A stretch of DNA of 64,000 nt from Paenibacillus sp. HWE-109 (GTDB taxonomy: Bacteria > Bacillota > Bacilli > Paenibacillales > NBRC-103111): the NCBI RefSeq assembly GCF_022163125.1, contig NZ_CP091881.1, positions 2,604,001 through 2,668,000 on the forward strand. Direction: 5' to 3'. The notes under the pieces were generated by a model. That model ran no database searches. It saw only the letters and a list, made by a program, of their open reading frames with translations, and had not been told where the DNA came from. A program made the translations under genes and the position numbers. Shown here one piece after another: positions 7,988 to 16,231 of this stretch. Position 1 is the stretch's first letter, and each line of letters opens with the position of its first letter.

Positions 7988-8125
7988 TTAGCAGGTGGAA
8001 CATTCTTCATACGTTTTACCTGCTGAACCGGCACTAGCCGCAATCGTCGTTACTTGAAACCAGGGATGCTGATCCAGCTGATTTGGTGTACCCTCATCTG
8101 CCGATATGTTGCATTTCTTTAGCAC
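7988..8125 (-). CDS. Possible 45-residue peptide downstream of T-box
   Basis: This is the only frame of note between the T-box terminator and the end of the gap. From GTG at 8123-8125 it encodes 45 residues starting MLKKCNISADEG and ending GKTYEECSTC, with three cysteines and no membrane segment. No convincing ribosome binding site precedes the GTG, and the frame stays open back into the T-box. It could be a real small gene, a RiPP-like peptide, or the remnant of the gene once controlled by the T-box. The stop overlaps a hairpin (AGCAGGT 7990-7996 / ACCTGCT 8018-8024). I do not recognise the peptide. Confidence 0.35.
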   Translation of the reverse strand: MLKKCNISADEGTPNQLDQHPWFQVTTIAASAGSAGKTYEECSTC

Positions 8126-8128
8126 AAC

Positions 8129-8410
8129 AAAAAAAAATCCCACCCCCAAGACTTGTTTCAGTCTTAGGGACGAGATTGTTGAACTCGTGGTACCACCCCA
8201 GATTCGCCAATATGTCGCCATATTAGCCTCTTCAAGTACGGCATTACATGTAATGCTTATACTTTAGCTCTGTAACAGGAGCTCCTGTCACATCATCCCC
8301 CTGTTTGACGGAGTTCCGATGTGCTACTCTGATGTTTTGGATACTCTGTTTGGCTTGCCATACATATCAGGATTAGCTGTACGGACGCCAGAGCCCCGTA
8401 TAAGGCTACC
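8129..8410 (-). ncRNA. T-box riboswitch leader (orphan)
   Basis: Read on the minus strand, GGGTGGTACCACG (about 8187-8199) is the conserved T-box antiterminator bulge. It is followed by CTCGTCCCT and a terminator stem TCCCTAAGACT / AAGTCTTGGGGGTGGGA with a run of nine T (8129-8170). About 200 bases of structured leader precede it (stem sequences between 8200 and 8410). T-boxes sense uncharged tRNA and control amino-acid supply or tRNA-charging genes. No such gene follows: only a 45-codon frame remains before the next convergent gene. I could not identify the specifier codon with confidence. Confidence 0.78.
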
Positions 8411-8461
8411 ATTGCTTGTTTGTTTTTTGTTTGACAAGGTTAACTATATTCATTATTTCCA

Positions 8462-8490
8462 TTGACATCCTCTAAGTTGAAAAATAATAT
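8462..8490 (+). promoter_or_regulatory. SigA promoter for the DUF3891 gene
   Basis: TTGACA (8462-8467), 17-base spacer, TAATAT (8485-8490), followed 27 bases later by the ATG at 8518. It is divergent from the T-box leader. Confidence 0.75.
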
Positions 8491-8517
8491 TACGTTATAA
8501 AAGCTGGGGGTGGAGTG

Positions 8518-9288
8518 ATGATCGTTTATGAGCATAAGGGCACTTTGCGATTCTATGAGCAACATCAGCATGCTCAATTGGCGGGGAAGATAGCGGCTGC
8601 CTGGAAAAAGGATTATTTTATTGGAGCGGAGTACTGGGATGATGTGATGTATGCAGTGAAAGAGCATGATCGAGGTTGGATTGATCTGGATGACAGCCCG
8701 ATGTGGGAAGTTGGTCAACGGTTGCCCTATGGCTTCTGGAACTATCCGCTTGCTATCAAAAAGCATTTTTACCACTTGGGCGTAAATGAAGTAGAGGACG
8801 TAAATCTTTATGCTGCTCTTCTTTGCAGCCTTCAATTCTGCAAGCTCTTGCAAATGATACCTGAAGACCCTCACGCTATTGATTTTCTTAAATTGGAAAA
8901 GAAACGTCAGGAAAGGCTCGAGGAACGACTTCATCTCCAGAGCCAAGATGCCAAGGAAAGACTTGCGTTTCACCTAGCCTTGCTCCGTTTCTGCGATGAT
9001 TTGAGTATATATATGTGTATCCATCCTCCGGGCACTGTGAAGTCGAAGGAGACTTGGTTTCGTGATGGATTGACGGAAACCTTTGATTTTCTCGGGGGGA
9101 ATCCGGTGATCCCTAGTTGGGACGGAGAAGCGATTGTCCGGCTTACCGCGTTCCCTTTTCAAACAGATTTGCAGCTGGAAGTTCCATATCGTGAAGTTGA
9201 GACAGCCGAAGTTTCACTGCTTGGATTAACTGGCGCCTATAAGCAAGCCAAGCTTTCCAAGCTATGCCTTACGTTGACAAAAGCTTAA
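8518..9288 (+). CDS. DUF3891 family protein
   Basis: 256 residues from ATG 8518 (GGGGGTGGAG just upstream; a GTG at 8515 abuts it). The sequence has the look of DUF3891: an N-terminal H-rich segment (EQHQHAQLAGKIAAAW), EHDRGW near residue 45, LCSLQFCKLL around 100, and LALLRFCDDLSIY around 155-165. The conserved His/Asp residues recall HD-type metal-dependent folds, but no function is established. It has its own promoter and stands alone. Confidence 0.8.
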   Translation: MIVYEHKGTLRFYEQHQHAQLAGKIAAAWKKDYFIGAEYWDDVMYAVKEHDRGWIDLDDSPMWEVGQRLPYGFWNYPLAIKKHFYHLGVNEVEDVNLYAALLCSLQFCKLLQMIPEDPHAIDFLKLEKKRQERLEERLHLQSQDAKERLAFHLALLRFCDDLSIYMCIHPPGTVKSKETWFRDGLTETFDFLGGNPVIPSWDGEAIVRLTAFPFQTDLQLEVPYREVETAEVSLLGLTGAYKQAKLSKLCLTLTKA

Positions 9289-9524
9289 ACGATAAAGGAA
9301 CTATGGATGGATGAGCAGCCGCGGCGTTGGAATGAACACGCAATAAAGACGATGAAATGGGGCTGTTCAAGGACGTTTTACCAGGAAGTAGCAGATGAGG
9401 TATTTATGGCATAAGAATTGCGAGAGAACTCTCTTGATCATGTTTCAGGGGTTGTAGAATATCCGAGCGTGTTTTTTGATTAAAAGTCTATCCCTAATCT
9501 GCAGGGTTTGAATATTGTCTAGTA
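9289..9524. other. Intergenic stretch without recognisable gene
   Basis: About 236 bases between the DUF3891 stop and the bidirectional terminator. Only very short frames without ribosome binding sites are present. Confidence 0.6.
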
Positions 9525-9563
9525 TAAAAAAGTCCTTGAAATCATTGATTTCAAGGACTTTTT
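9525..9563. terminator. Bidirectional intrinsic terminator
   Basis: Perfect palindrome of 13-bp arms (GTCCTTGAAATCA / TGATTTCAAGGAC) flanked by A-run and T-run, between the convergent DUF3891 and stalk-domain genes. Confidence 0.92.
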
Positions 9564-9598
9564 CGGTATTTGGGGAGGTAAGCGTTCATTAGCAAGCT

Positions 9599-10261
9599 TT
9601 ATTTATAGTAAGAAGTTGTTAAAGGTACGAAAATGCCTGATTTATCGTCATTTTCATAAGAATAGAAAACGGTGACATCACTTAATCCCGCTATATTGAC
9701 TTCAATTGTTTTTAATCCGTCAGCGATACTCACGGTATCTTGTTTAAGCAAAACGCTGTTCTTGTCTTGAATTTTCAGTTGAACATCAGAACCGATAGCA
9801 GCAACTTGCAAATAAAGTTTTTGGTACTTGCCTTTTGGCTCTAAGGTGAAGTTGGATCCTGAGCTTTTAGTATCTTTAATGACTTCCGTATAATCTTTGC
9901 TTTTATATTTCGTCAAATTAGGATCTTTAATAGCTTGATAGAAAGTTTGTCCAGCATTAACGGGAGTGCCATCAACCTTTTCACCAAATAATACGCTGTT
10001 TGAAGCGGCATCATAGTCTACGGCTACGTTTAAAGAATTCGCTATAGCACGTGCTGGTAAGTAAGTGCTTCCATCATATGTAATCGGAGTTACTACATTC
10101 CCTTGTGCATCCAATAGCTGAACTGTCGCCCCGTTTACTTTTACCTTTATATCGTTGTTCAGATAAGCCTTAATTTCTTGTAAATTAGCTCCTGCATAAA
10201 CGCCGCCTGCTGCGCCCAAAAGCAATGACAACCCGACGATAGAAACTATCGTTTTTTTCAT
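9599..10261 (-). CDS. Secreted protein with copper-amine-oxidase-N (stalk) domain
   Basis: 220 residues from the ATG whose first base is 10261 (AGGAGAG about 10 bases upstream); the longer frame to 10381 has no ribosome binding site and no signal-like start. Residues 1-24 are a signal peptide (MKKTIVSIVGLSLLLGAAGG, AYA-type end). Residues about 35-90 are the stalk domain: VKVNGATVQLLDAQGNVVTP, then STYLPARAIANSLN. The C-terminal half is a beta-rich domain with no known family. Such proteins are abundant at the Paenibacillus cell surface; function unknown. Confidence 0.85.
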   Translation of the reverse strand: MKKTIVSIVGLSLLLGAAGGVYAGANLQEIKAYLNNDIKVKVNGATVQLLDAQGNVVTPITYDGSTYLPARAIANSLNVAVDYDAASNSVLFGEKVDGTPVNAGQTFYQAIKDPNLTKYKSKDYTEVIKDTKSSGSNFTLEPKGKYQKLYLQVAAIGSDVQLKIQDKNSVLLKQDTVSIADGLKTIEVNIAGLSDVTVFYSYENDDKSGIFVPLTTSYYK

Positions 10262-10435
10262 CCGTATCTCTCCTCGTATCTGTATTAGTTCCAACTCACC
10301 TTTTACACTATATATAACAAATAAAGGAAATACAAGGGTCGAAAGGAGGAATATCCTTGTGCTTGAGATCAAGTCCTGCAAGGTGAAATATTCAATTGGA
10401 CTGCTTGGAATTGACTAAATTCGAATGTTGAACTC

Positions 10436-10640
10436 CAGAGGGAACTGTGTTCCCTTATTTAGCCACGAAACGACCATTTGGCTTGTCAAAGGGAACTGAG
10501 GTACGCTAATTGGTCTAATTTGCAGGAATATCATCATTCAGAGGTGAAATAAGGGATCCTACTTCCCTTTCAGCTGGAAAAAGAAGGTTCTGGGGCAAAT
10601 AGGGGATCATAGTTCCTTTTCGCGCGGGAGTGCAGACGAT
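10436..10640. repeat. Degenerate copies of the GGGAACT repeat modules
   Basis: Several modules of the dispersed repeat seen at 31501-31900 are recognisable here (AAGGGAACTGAGGTACGC, GGGATCATAGTTCCTTTTC, AAATAAGGGATCCTACTTCCC) but in broken order. The rest of the 10262-10709 gap has no gene. Confidence 0.6.
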
Positions 10641-10709
10641 TTGCAATTTGCTATATAAGGTAAGTCTTGTCCATCCTATGACTTAACGCAAGGACGGCTC
10701 AAAGCGTCT

Positions 10710-11246
10710 CTAGAAGAACAAACGCAGCAATGAAGCATGATAATTGGAAAAATCGACGGATGCTCCCAGGAAGTAACCGATTGAGATAAAAATAGCACAC
10801 CAGACCATAGCCCCCATGCCCGAATAGAGTATATATTTCCGGGGGCTCATAGCGCTCACTCCTGCCAAGTAACAGGTAAGATGGCGGAGACCTGGAATGT
10901 AGTAGCCGATGCATATGGCCCAGGGGCCATAGCGCTCGAACCAAGTCTCTGTTTTTTCCAGCCTTTTTGACGTAAGCTTGATCCATTTGCCGTATTTCCA
11001 GAGCAGCGGCTTGCCGAATTTGCGCCCGAGAGTGTAGCTGCACAGCATGCCGGTCATAGCCCCGAAGAAGCTGACCGCAAGGGATAGCGGGAGAAGGAGC
11101 AGCCCCATCGAGGAGAGGTAGCCGACAATCGTCATTAGGATTTCATCAGGGACGGGCAAGCCGATAATACCAAGAGCCAAACAGAAGAAAATGGCGATGT
11201 ATCCGTATTGTATAATGATGTCTTGTAGGAAAGCTATGGCGGCCAC
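10710..11246 (-). CDS. DedA family membrane protein
   Basis: 178 residues, slightly short for DedA (about 200). Five or so hydrophobic segments carry the family marks: LGIIGLPVPDEILMTIVGYL near residue 25, LGRKFGKPLLWKYGKW near 75 and YIPGLRHLTCYLAGVS near 115. DedA/VTT proteins move undecaprenyl phosphate or phospholipids across the membrane and support envelope integrity. The start is a GTG at 11244-11246, placed very close behind AAGGAG, so the exact start is uncertain. It is the last gene of a three-gene minus-strand operon with a PssA-like protein and an AI-2E protein. Confidence 0.88.
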   Translation of the reverse strand: MAAIAFLQDIIIQYGYIAIFFCLALGIIGLPVPDEILMTIVGYLSSMGLLLLPLSLAVSFFGAMTGMLCSYTLGRKFGKPLLWKYGKWIKLTSKRLEKTETWFERYGPWAICIGYYIPGLRHLTCYLAGVSAMSPRKYILYSGMGAMVWCAIFISIGYFLGASVDFSNYHASLLRLFF

Positions 11247-11289
11247 GCTCCTTTTCTACTGGAAGTCTGCTGAGTTATCGGCGGTTGCC

Positions 11290-11832
11290 TCAGAAGCTTT
11301 TTTTGTGGATAAGATGGGGTTTGCTGATTTTAGGTATTCTGATTCGGCTAACCATCAGGCCGCACAATGCGATGACCAGGATCACCATTAATTCCATATG
11401 ATTCAGGATCGGTGACCAAAGCGTAAGCACGGCTAACAGGCATCCTGCAATATGGATAGGCAAACCTGTATGATGACGATGAACACAGGTTGCAATGTTA
11501 AACCGAGCCAGGCGAAGTGCTCCGCAAATGATGAAAAGGGAAGCAAGCAGCAGCCCTGAAACGGGCAATTTGTGCAAGCTGATTAGATAAACGATCAAGG
11601 CTGGGGCCGCGCCGAAGGAAATCAGCTCTGCGAGCGAACGGAACTCTTTGCCGAATTCGGTGGCAAGGTTCAGTCTACTGACGATATACTCGTCAAATCC
11701 GGCCAATACAGCCGCTAGTACAATGCAAAGCACCGCTTGGGATGGTTTATCGTGAAACGAGAAAAACATGGACATCATGCCCCCACTGAGAACAGCCATT
11801 TTGAGCAAAGTAGGAATGGTTTGAACTGACAT
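11290..11832 (-). CDS. PssA-like CDP-alcohol phosphatidyltransferase, degenerate active site
   Basis: 180 residues with the membrane profile of CDP-diacylglycerol-serine O-phosphatidyltransferase and clear sequence kinship (SEFG-like EFGKEFRSLAELISFGAAPA, then ALRLARFN). The family motif D-G-x2-A-R-x8-G-x3-D-x3-D, which holds the metal and the substrate, is damaged: D47 and G61 remain, but the other positions read E48, V51, S52, R65 and E69. Two of three acidic metal ligands are changed or shifted, so it is probably not an active synthase. It lies 15 bases after the AI-2E gene and 43 before dedA, with AAGGAG before its ATG. Confidence 0.82.
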   Translation of the reverse strand: MSVQTIPTLLKMAVLSGGMMSMFFSFHDKPSQAVLCIVLAAVLAGFDEYIVSRLNLATEFGKEFRSLAELISFGAAPALIVYLISLHKLPVSGLLLASLFIICGALRLARFNIATCVHRHHTGLPIHIAGCLLAVLTLWSPILNHMELMVILVIALCGLMVSRIRIPKISKPHLIHKKSF

Positions 11833-11847
11833 GGGATCACTCCTTTT

Positions 11848-12864
11848 CTAGGTGTTGGAAAGTTTGGTTTTTTCCGTTTTTTGAATATCCAGAATATCAA
11901 GTAAGAAAACAAAGGTTGGGATGCCGATGATCAATCCCCAAATGCCGAAGAAATGCTCGGAAAAGAGCAAAACAAGAAAGGTGTAGAAGACGGGCAAATG
12001 CGTTTTGGATGCCATCAGCCGGGGATTGAGCATGTAAGCCTCCACCGCATGAATAATCGTTACAGCAACAACTAGGTAGATAATATAAGTGAATCCGCCC
12101 AAACTAAAAGCAATCATACTTAATGGAATCAGTGATAGAAAGACGCCAGCCACCGGTACAAGCCCAAGGACATAAATAAGCAAGGCCAAACCGATCAGAT
12201 TGGGAAAGCCCATCAGCCATAGCGCGAAGGTTGTCAGCAAGGAGTTGATCAAGGCAATCAGCAGTTGGGCTTCGATGACTTTGCCGAACGTCTGAACGAG
12301 TTTTTTGCCGAAAAACTCAACTTCCCTGGAGAACCAGCCCAGCTTGCTGGTGTGGAATTGCGCGGTAAATCGAATGACGTTTTCTTTGCCTAGCAGCAGG
12401 AACAGGCTGAGCATCAAGGCCAAAAAGGCTTGAAATCCGAGGTTGCCGATTTTGATCATAAAATCGAAGCCTGGCTTCACCATGCTTGGAAGGTCGAGAC
12501 TGTCCAACCATGTGGTTATGTAGCCCGCCACTTCGTTTTGAGGATTGTCATAGAGCTGCCTGACAAGCTCGAACAGCTGGGCGATTTGTCGGACCAGAGC
12601 AGGGAAAAATTTTGCGCCTGCAACAATCAACAGCGTTAGAAGGGCACCATATATGAGCGCAAGCAGAAATTTGGAGTTGACGGGAACAATTTTTTCGATC
12701 CATCGCTTACTGTATTGGTGCAGCCGATTCATTAAAAATGTCAGCAAGAACGTCAGTAGAACAAGATTCAGCATGCTGCGAATAAAATAGAGAACAAGGC
12801 AAAACAATGCTAATACGGCAAAGCGCTGCACTTCTTTTTTTTGCAAAATAGCCTTGATATTCAT
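11848..12864 (-). CDS. AI-2E family transporter
   Basis: 338 residues, usual for the family. About seven or eight hydrophobic segments, with the long amphipathic section FELVRQLYDN in the middle and LVPVAGVFLSLIPLSM followed by LNPRLMASKTHLPVFYTFL toward the C-terminus, which is typical of AI-2E/PerM proteins. Members export small molecules or act as Na+/H+ antiporters; the autoinducer link is not general. It is the first gene of the minus-strand operon; AGGAAG lies 8 bases before the ATG. Confidence 0.9.
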   Translation of the reverse strand: MNIKAILQKKEVQRFAVLALFCLVLYFIRSMLNLVLLTFLLTFLMNRLHQYSKRWIEKIVPVNSKFLLALIYGALLTLLIVAGAKFFPALVRQIAQLFELVRQLYDNPQNEVAGYITTWLDSLDLPSMVKPGFDFMIKIGNLGFQAFLALMLSLFLLLGKENVIRFTAQFHTSKLGWFSREVEFFGKKLVQTFGKVIEAQLLIALINSLLTTFALWLMGFPNLIGLALLIYVLGLVPVAGVFLSLIPLSMIAFSLGGFTYIIYLVVAVTIIHAVEAYMLNPRLMASKTHLPVFYTFLVLLFSEHFFGIWGLIIGIPTFVFLLDILDIQKTEKTKLSNT

Positions 12865-13022
12865 AAACGACTTCCTTTCAGGACCTCAATTTCTATCTGC
12901 TCCATCCTGATTATAGCGGCGTGTTGTGTCCTTCATGTGTTTTATCAGGAGTAATTTTGTATAATAGCTCTATCTGAGAACACATAGAAAACACCAGAAT
13001 CCGCTATTCTTGTCTTATAACG

Positions 13023-13397
13023 TACGAGTTAGGCGATTATTTCAAACGGGAGCAATGGATCGTCTATGAGGCGGAGAATGGCTTGCAAGCGCTAGAAATG
13101 CTGGAAAAGCTGGATGCCGATCTGGTTATTTTGGATATTCTTATGCCGGAGTTGGACGGATGGGCTGTTTGCAAACGGATTCGCGCCCAATCAGCCGTAC
13201 CGATTATTATGCTGACTGCCAAATCCGAGGACGACGATAAAATGCTTGGATTTGAGTTGGGGGCGGACGATTACGTAACCAAACCCTTCAGCCCCAAAGT
13301 ACTCGTAGCTCGAGCCATCAGTCTGATGAAGCGTGTCGAAGGAACCGTAGGGAAAGACGAGCACCTTCTGAATTTTGGGCAGATTTCCATTAATTGA
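13023..13397 (+). pseudogene. OmpR-type response regulator remnant
   Basis: The frame can be read from about 13023 (YELGDYFKRE, matching helix 1 of a receiver domain) to a stop at 13397. The receiver core is intact: LDILMPELDG with the phosphoacceptor Asp, MLTAKS and DDYVTKPFSPKVLVARA. The first strand with its acidic pair is missing, and the sequence stops at FGQISIN, exactly where the winged-helix DNA-binding domain should begin. Short stretches in the other frames after the stop (EGRIRV, then YKFEEE) look like its frameshifted continuation. It is therefore a decayed gene, paired with the broken sensor gene that follows. Confidence 0.8.
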
Positions 13398-13452
13398 AGG
13401 TCGCATCCGGGTATAAATTCGAGGAGGAATGATGAGATGAATAGGGGTTACG

Positions 13453-14253
13453 ATGAAGCTGTTTGCATTCACAGCCTTCTTTTTTCTGTTGTTCTACGCG
13501 ATCATTTTGGTGGGGCAGCTTAATTTATTTGAAACCTTTTATCAGCACCAGAAAACCGCATCATTAGAAAAACAGCTTAAGACTTTTAGTGACACTTACG
13601 AGAAAAAGCGTTGAGATGATCGCCGTATCTCTCGCGAAATGGCGCTGTTCATCAACCAAAATAAAGCGCAGCTTGCCATTCTGGGACCTGAAGGCAATAT
13701 GAAGTATGATAACTTGTTTCGTATCGTCATTAAGGATGATAATGGAAACTCAATTCGCATCTCCCTCTCCTTTCTACTGAATTCCAACTTGAGGAAGCTG
13801 CTGGATGCGAACCTTCAGCGCGGAGATAAGATCGAGGTGCAGAGATACTTTGAGGAACAGAGCACGAAAGATCTCTTCTACCCGGTAATGATTCATCGAG
13901 AGGATGGCCCCAAGGATATAGGCAATTTAGATACGGTAACGAACGAGCCATTGGTTAAAATTTCGGGCGTTATCACCGACGGTGTACTGCCTTCGACTAA
14001 TCAATGGAATTCGCGGCAAGGCATTTTGTTTCTTGCCCTTGAAGAATGGTTCCCGCTGACAGAAGAACGGAAAAGCATTTTAGATAACGGGAAAATGATT
14101 GAAGAGGAATGGACAGATACGATTAGTGGGACACGCAGCGTTGTTTTCATTCGACCCCTTATGCGCGATGGGAAGGTGAGTGAGCTGATCATTGTGCAGG
14201 CTTCCCTTCAGCAAATCAGTGAAGCTTTTGTAGCTTTTCTGCCGCCGCTGTGA
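13453..14253 (+). pseudogene. Sensor histidine kinase remnant (sensor half only)
   Basis: One frame runs from ATG 13453 to 14253 apart from a TGA at 13612-13614. The first 53 codons give a membrane helix (FAFTAFFFLLFYAIILVGQL) and the start of an extracellular region; after the stop, residues matching a typical extracellular sensor (EMALFINQNKAQLAILGPEG, to LMRDGKVSELIIVQASLQQI) continue. The protein ends where the second membrane helix, HAMP and kinase domains should follow. Together with the response regulator fragment upstream this is a dead two-component system. Confidence 0.8.
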
Positions 14254-14295
14254 AAAGATATTTTGTCATGTTGATACCTTGCAAGGAGTGGAATT

Positions 14296-14766
14296 ATGGA
14301 ATTCAGAACGATTGATGTTAAGAATAATAGAGAAACGATTATCTCTTTCCGCAAAGATTCCTATAGGGTGAGCTTTGGAAGCGATGAAGGTTTTGGCGAT
14401 GAAGATGACTATGTAAAACGCATTGAAGAACGAATCAAATCCTTTCCTGATGGATTAGTTCTTGTTGAAGATAACGGCAAACCGATTGGCCAAATTGAGC
14501 TTCAAATCGTTCCCTATGAGGGGAGTGACATTGGTTACGTAAATCTGTTTTACCTAACACCTGAGTATCGCGGCAAGAGGCTTGGGCGGCACTTGTTGGC
14601 ATATGCAGAAAGCTTTTTCAATAGGCATCAGGTGAAGGCGTATCATTTGAGAGTTTCTCCGACCAATCAATTTGCTGTTAAATTTTATGAGAAATCCGGT
14701 TTGAGGCTGCTGGAAGAAGAGACAAGCAAATATGTGGTTTGGAGGATGTTCAAGGAGCTAGACTGA
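14296..14766 (+). CDS. GNAT family N-acetyltransferase (1 of 3)
   Basis: 156 residues. The GNAT fold is shown by VNLFYLTPEYRGKRLGRHLL (acetyl-CoA-binding motif A, about residues 82-101) and RVSPTNQFAVKFYEKSGL (motif B, about 117-135). Acceptor unknown. AAGGAGTGG lies about 9 bases before the ATG. It is the first of three neighbouring acetyltransferase genes that are not close paralogues of each other. Confidence 0.88.
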   Translation: MEFRTIDVKNNRETIISFRKDSYRVSFGSDEGFGDEDDYVKRIEERIKSFPDGLVLVEDNGKPIGQIELQIVPYEGSDIGYVNLFYLTPEYRGKRLGRHLLAYAESFFNRHQVKAYHLRVSPTNQFAVKFYEKSGLRLLEEETSKYVVWRMFKELD

Positions 14767-14821
14767 CGGATTATCCACGAGTAGCGGTGATGATATCAGG
14801 AAACAAGGGGGAGGAAATGAT

Positions 14822-15352
14822 TTGAGCAGCAGCAACATCTATTTGAAACTTCTCGAAATGAAGGACGCCGAGGCTATTCTTGATATAAAGCGAAGAAATC
14901 GCGATTTTTTCCAACCCTTTGAACCGATCAGGGACGAATCACATTTTACCTTAGAAGGACAAGAAAATGAGATTGCCAATGGTATTCAAGGGGCGCAAAA
15001 CGATCAATCTTATTTTTTTGGAATCTTTCTTAAAGAAAATGATGAGGTGGTCGGAAGAATTGCATTAACAGGCATTGCTCGCGGCGTTTTTCAAAACGCA
15101 TTTATGGGCTATTACATAGATCAAAAGTACAACGGCAAAGGGTATGCAACCGCGGCAGTTTCATTATGTGTAGAAATTGCGTTTAGCGAGCTTAATTTGC
15201 ACCGTGTTGAAGCTTCGGTCATGCCAAGAAACTTGCCGTCTATTCGAGTGTTATCAAAGGCTTGCTTTAGACACGAGGGGTTAGCTAAAACGTATTTGAA
15301 AATTAACGGGGCGTGGGAAGATCACAACATATTTGCAATTACGGCGGAGTAG
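14822..15352 (+). CDS. RimJ/RimL-like GNAT acetyltransferase (2 of 3)
   Basis: 176 residues from TTG 14822, which has a strong ribosome binding site (GGGGGAGG, 7 bases away). The pattern FMGYYIDQKYNGKGYATAAV and LHRVEASVMPRNLPSIRVL is that of the RimJ/RimL branch, which acetylates the N-termini of ribosomal proteins or small amines. The conserved ending DHNIFAIT also fits. Substrate not predictable. Confidence 0.9.
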   Translation: MSSSNIYLKLLEMKDAEAILDIKRRNRDFFQPFEPIRDESHFTLEGQENEIANGIQGAQNDQSYFFGIFLKENDEVVGRIALTGIARGVFQNAFMGYYIDQKYNGKGYATAAVSLCVEIAFSELNLHRVEASVMPRNLPSIRVLSKACFRHEGLAKTYLKINGAWEDHNIFAITAE

Positions 15353-15385
15353 TATGACACTGGCAGGGCAGATGGAGGAGAATCA

Positions 15386-15889
15386 ATGCATATACGTATC
15401 TTGCACGAACGAGATGCCCAATTGTATCAAGAGCTGCGGTTGAGTTCGTTAAAAGTCAGCCCTGATGCATTCGGGTCAACGTATGAGAGAGAAGTGGAAT
15501 TTTCACTAGAGACGGTAGCGGAACGTTTAAAGCCGACCTCTGGCAAATTTGTTTTAGGGGCTTTTGATGGCAGTGATTCGCTAGTTGGCATTGTGACTTT
15601 TGTGCGTGAAAATAGTCTTAAAACGGCCCATAAGGGCAATGTTTACGGCATGTATGTAGCACCGCTGGCACGAGGGACGGGTTTAGGCAAGCTGCTCATG
15701 CTGGAATTGATAAAACAGGCACGAGATCTCGATGGTTTAGAGCAAATAAACTTAATGGTTGTATCAAATAATGACTCAGCAAAGCAGTTGTATTTGTCCT
15801 TGGGATTTGTAGTTTACGGCGTGGAACCAAACGCGCTGAAGTTCAACGGGCAATATGCAGATGAAGATTTAATGGTTTTAAAACTGTAA
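15386..15889 (+). CDS. GNAT family N-acetyltransferase (3 of 3)
   Basis: 167 residues, GGAGGAG before the ATG. Motif A is VYGMYVAPLARGTGLGKLLM (about residues 90-109) and motif B is NLMVVSNNDSAKQLYLSLGF. It resembles the small-molecule GNAT group seen in multi-copy in Bacillota genomes. It ends 12 bases before a MITE-like element. Confidence 0.88.
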   Translation: MHIRILHERDAQLYQELRLSSLKVSPDAFGSTYEREVEFSLETVAERLKPTSGKFVLGAFDGSDSLVGIVTFVRENSLKTAHKGNVYGMYVAPLARGTGLGKLLMLELIKQARDLDGLEQINLMVVSNNDSAKQLYLSLGFVVYGVEPNALKFNGQYADEDLMVLKL

Positions 15890-15901
15890 TTGCTACACGA
15901 G

Positions 15902-16226
15902 AAGAGGCTGTCCTATAAGTCGAATTAAGTAGGAAAGCGTCGATAGATGATGGGGTTGATTACTTTCATGTGGGATGAAGGGGTTTCCAGACCAGATCCG
16001 TTCACCCAAGTGTAAAAGCCTGCAAAAATATTCCAAGCGGATTCGGTTAAAAAGTGGAAATGCCTGCAATTGGAGCAAACGCAGGCATTTAATCGTTGCG
16101 GCTATACCAAGAGCAAAAAAGATGTATAATTGCAGGTTTAGAGAAAGTCGAACCTCTCCGAATCCCAATAGAAAAAGCAAAAAGCTGTCCCTCAAGTAGG
16201 TTTATCTACTTATGGGACAGCCCCTC
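15902..16226. mobile_element. MITE-like element with terminal inverted repeats
   Basis: The left end AAGAGGCTGTCCTATAAGT and the inverted right end AAGAGGGGCTGTCCCATAAGT match over about 20 bases. The ~325-base interior has no convincing gene (one 100-residue minus frame has no family and no ribosome binding site). A hairpin AAATGCCTGC/GCAGGCATTT sits at 16058-16090. It fills the convergent gap between the third GNAT gene and the gene at 16232. Similar ends occur singly at 39714 and 54045. A parent transposase is not in the window. Confidence 0.5.
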
Positions 16227-16231
16227 TTTTG
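16184..16231. terminator. Terminator formed by right end of MITE-like element
   Basis: GCTGTCCC and GGGACAGC, with AAGTAG/CTACTT inside, form a long stem followed by CCCCTCTTTTG. It can end transcription from the left and from the minus-strand gene at 16232. Confidence 0.7.

Noticed and set aside
8440..8973. 177-residue minus-strand frame opposite the DUF3891 gene
   Set aside because: It is a shadow of the plus-strand gene, which has a promoter, ribosome binding site and family match.
15893..16195. 100-residue minus-strand frame as a gene
   Set aside because: It lies inside the MITE-like element, has no ribosome binding site and no recognisable family.
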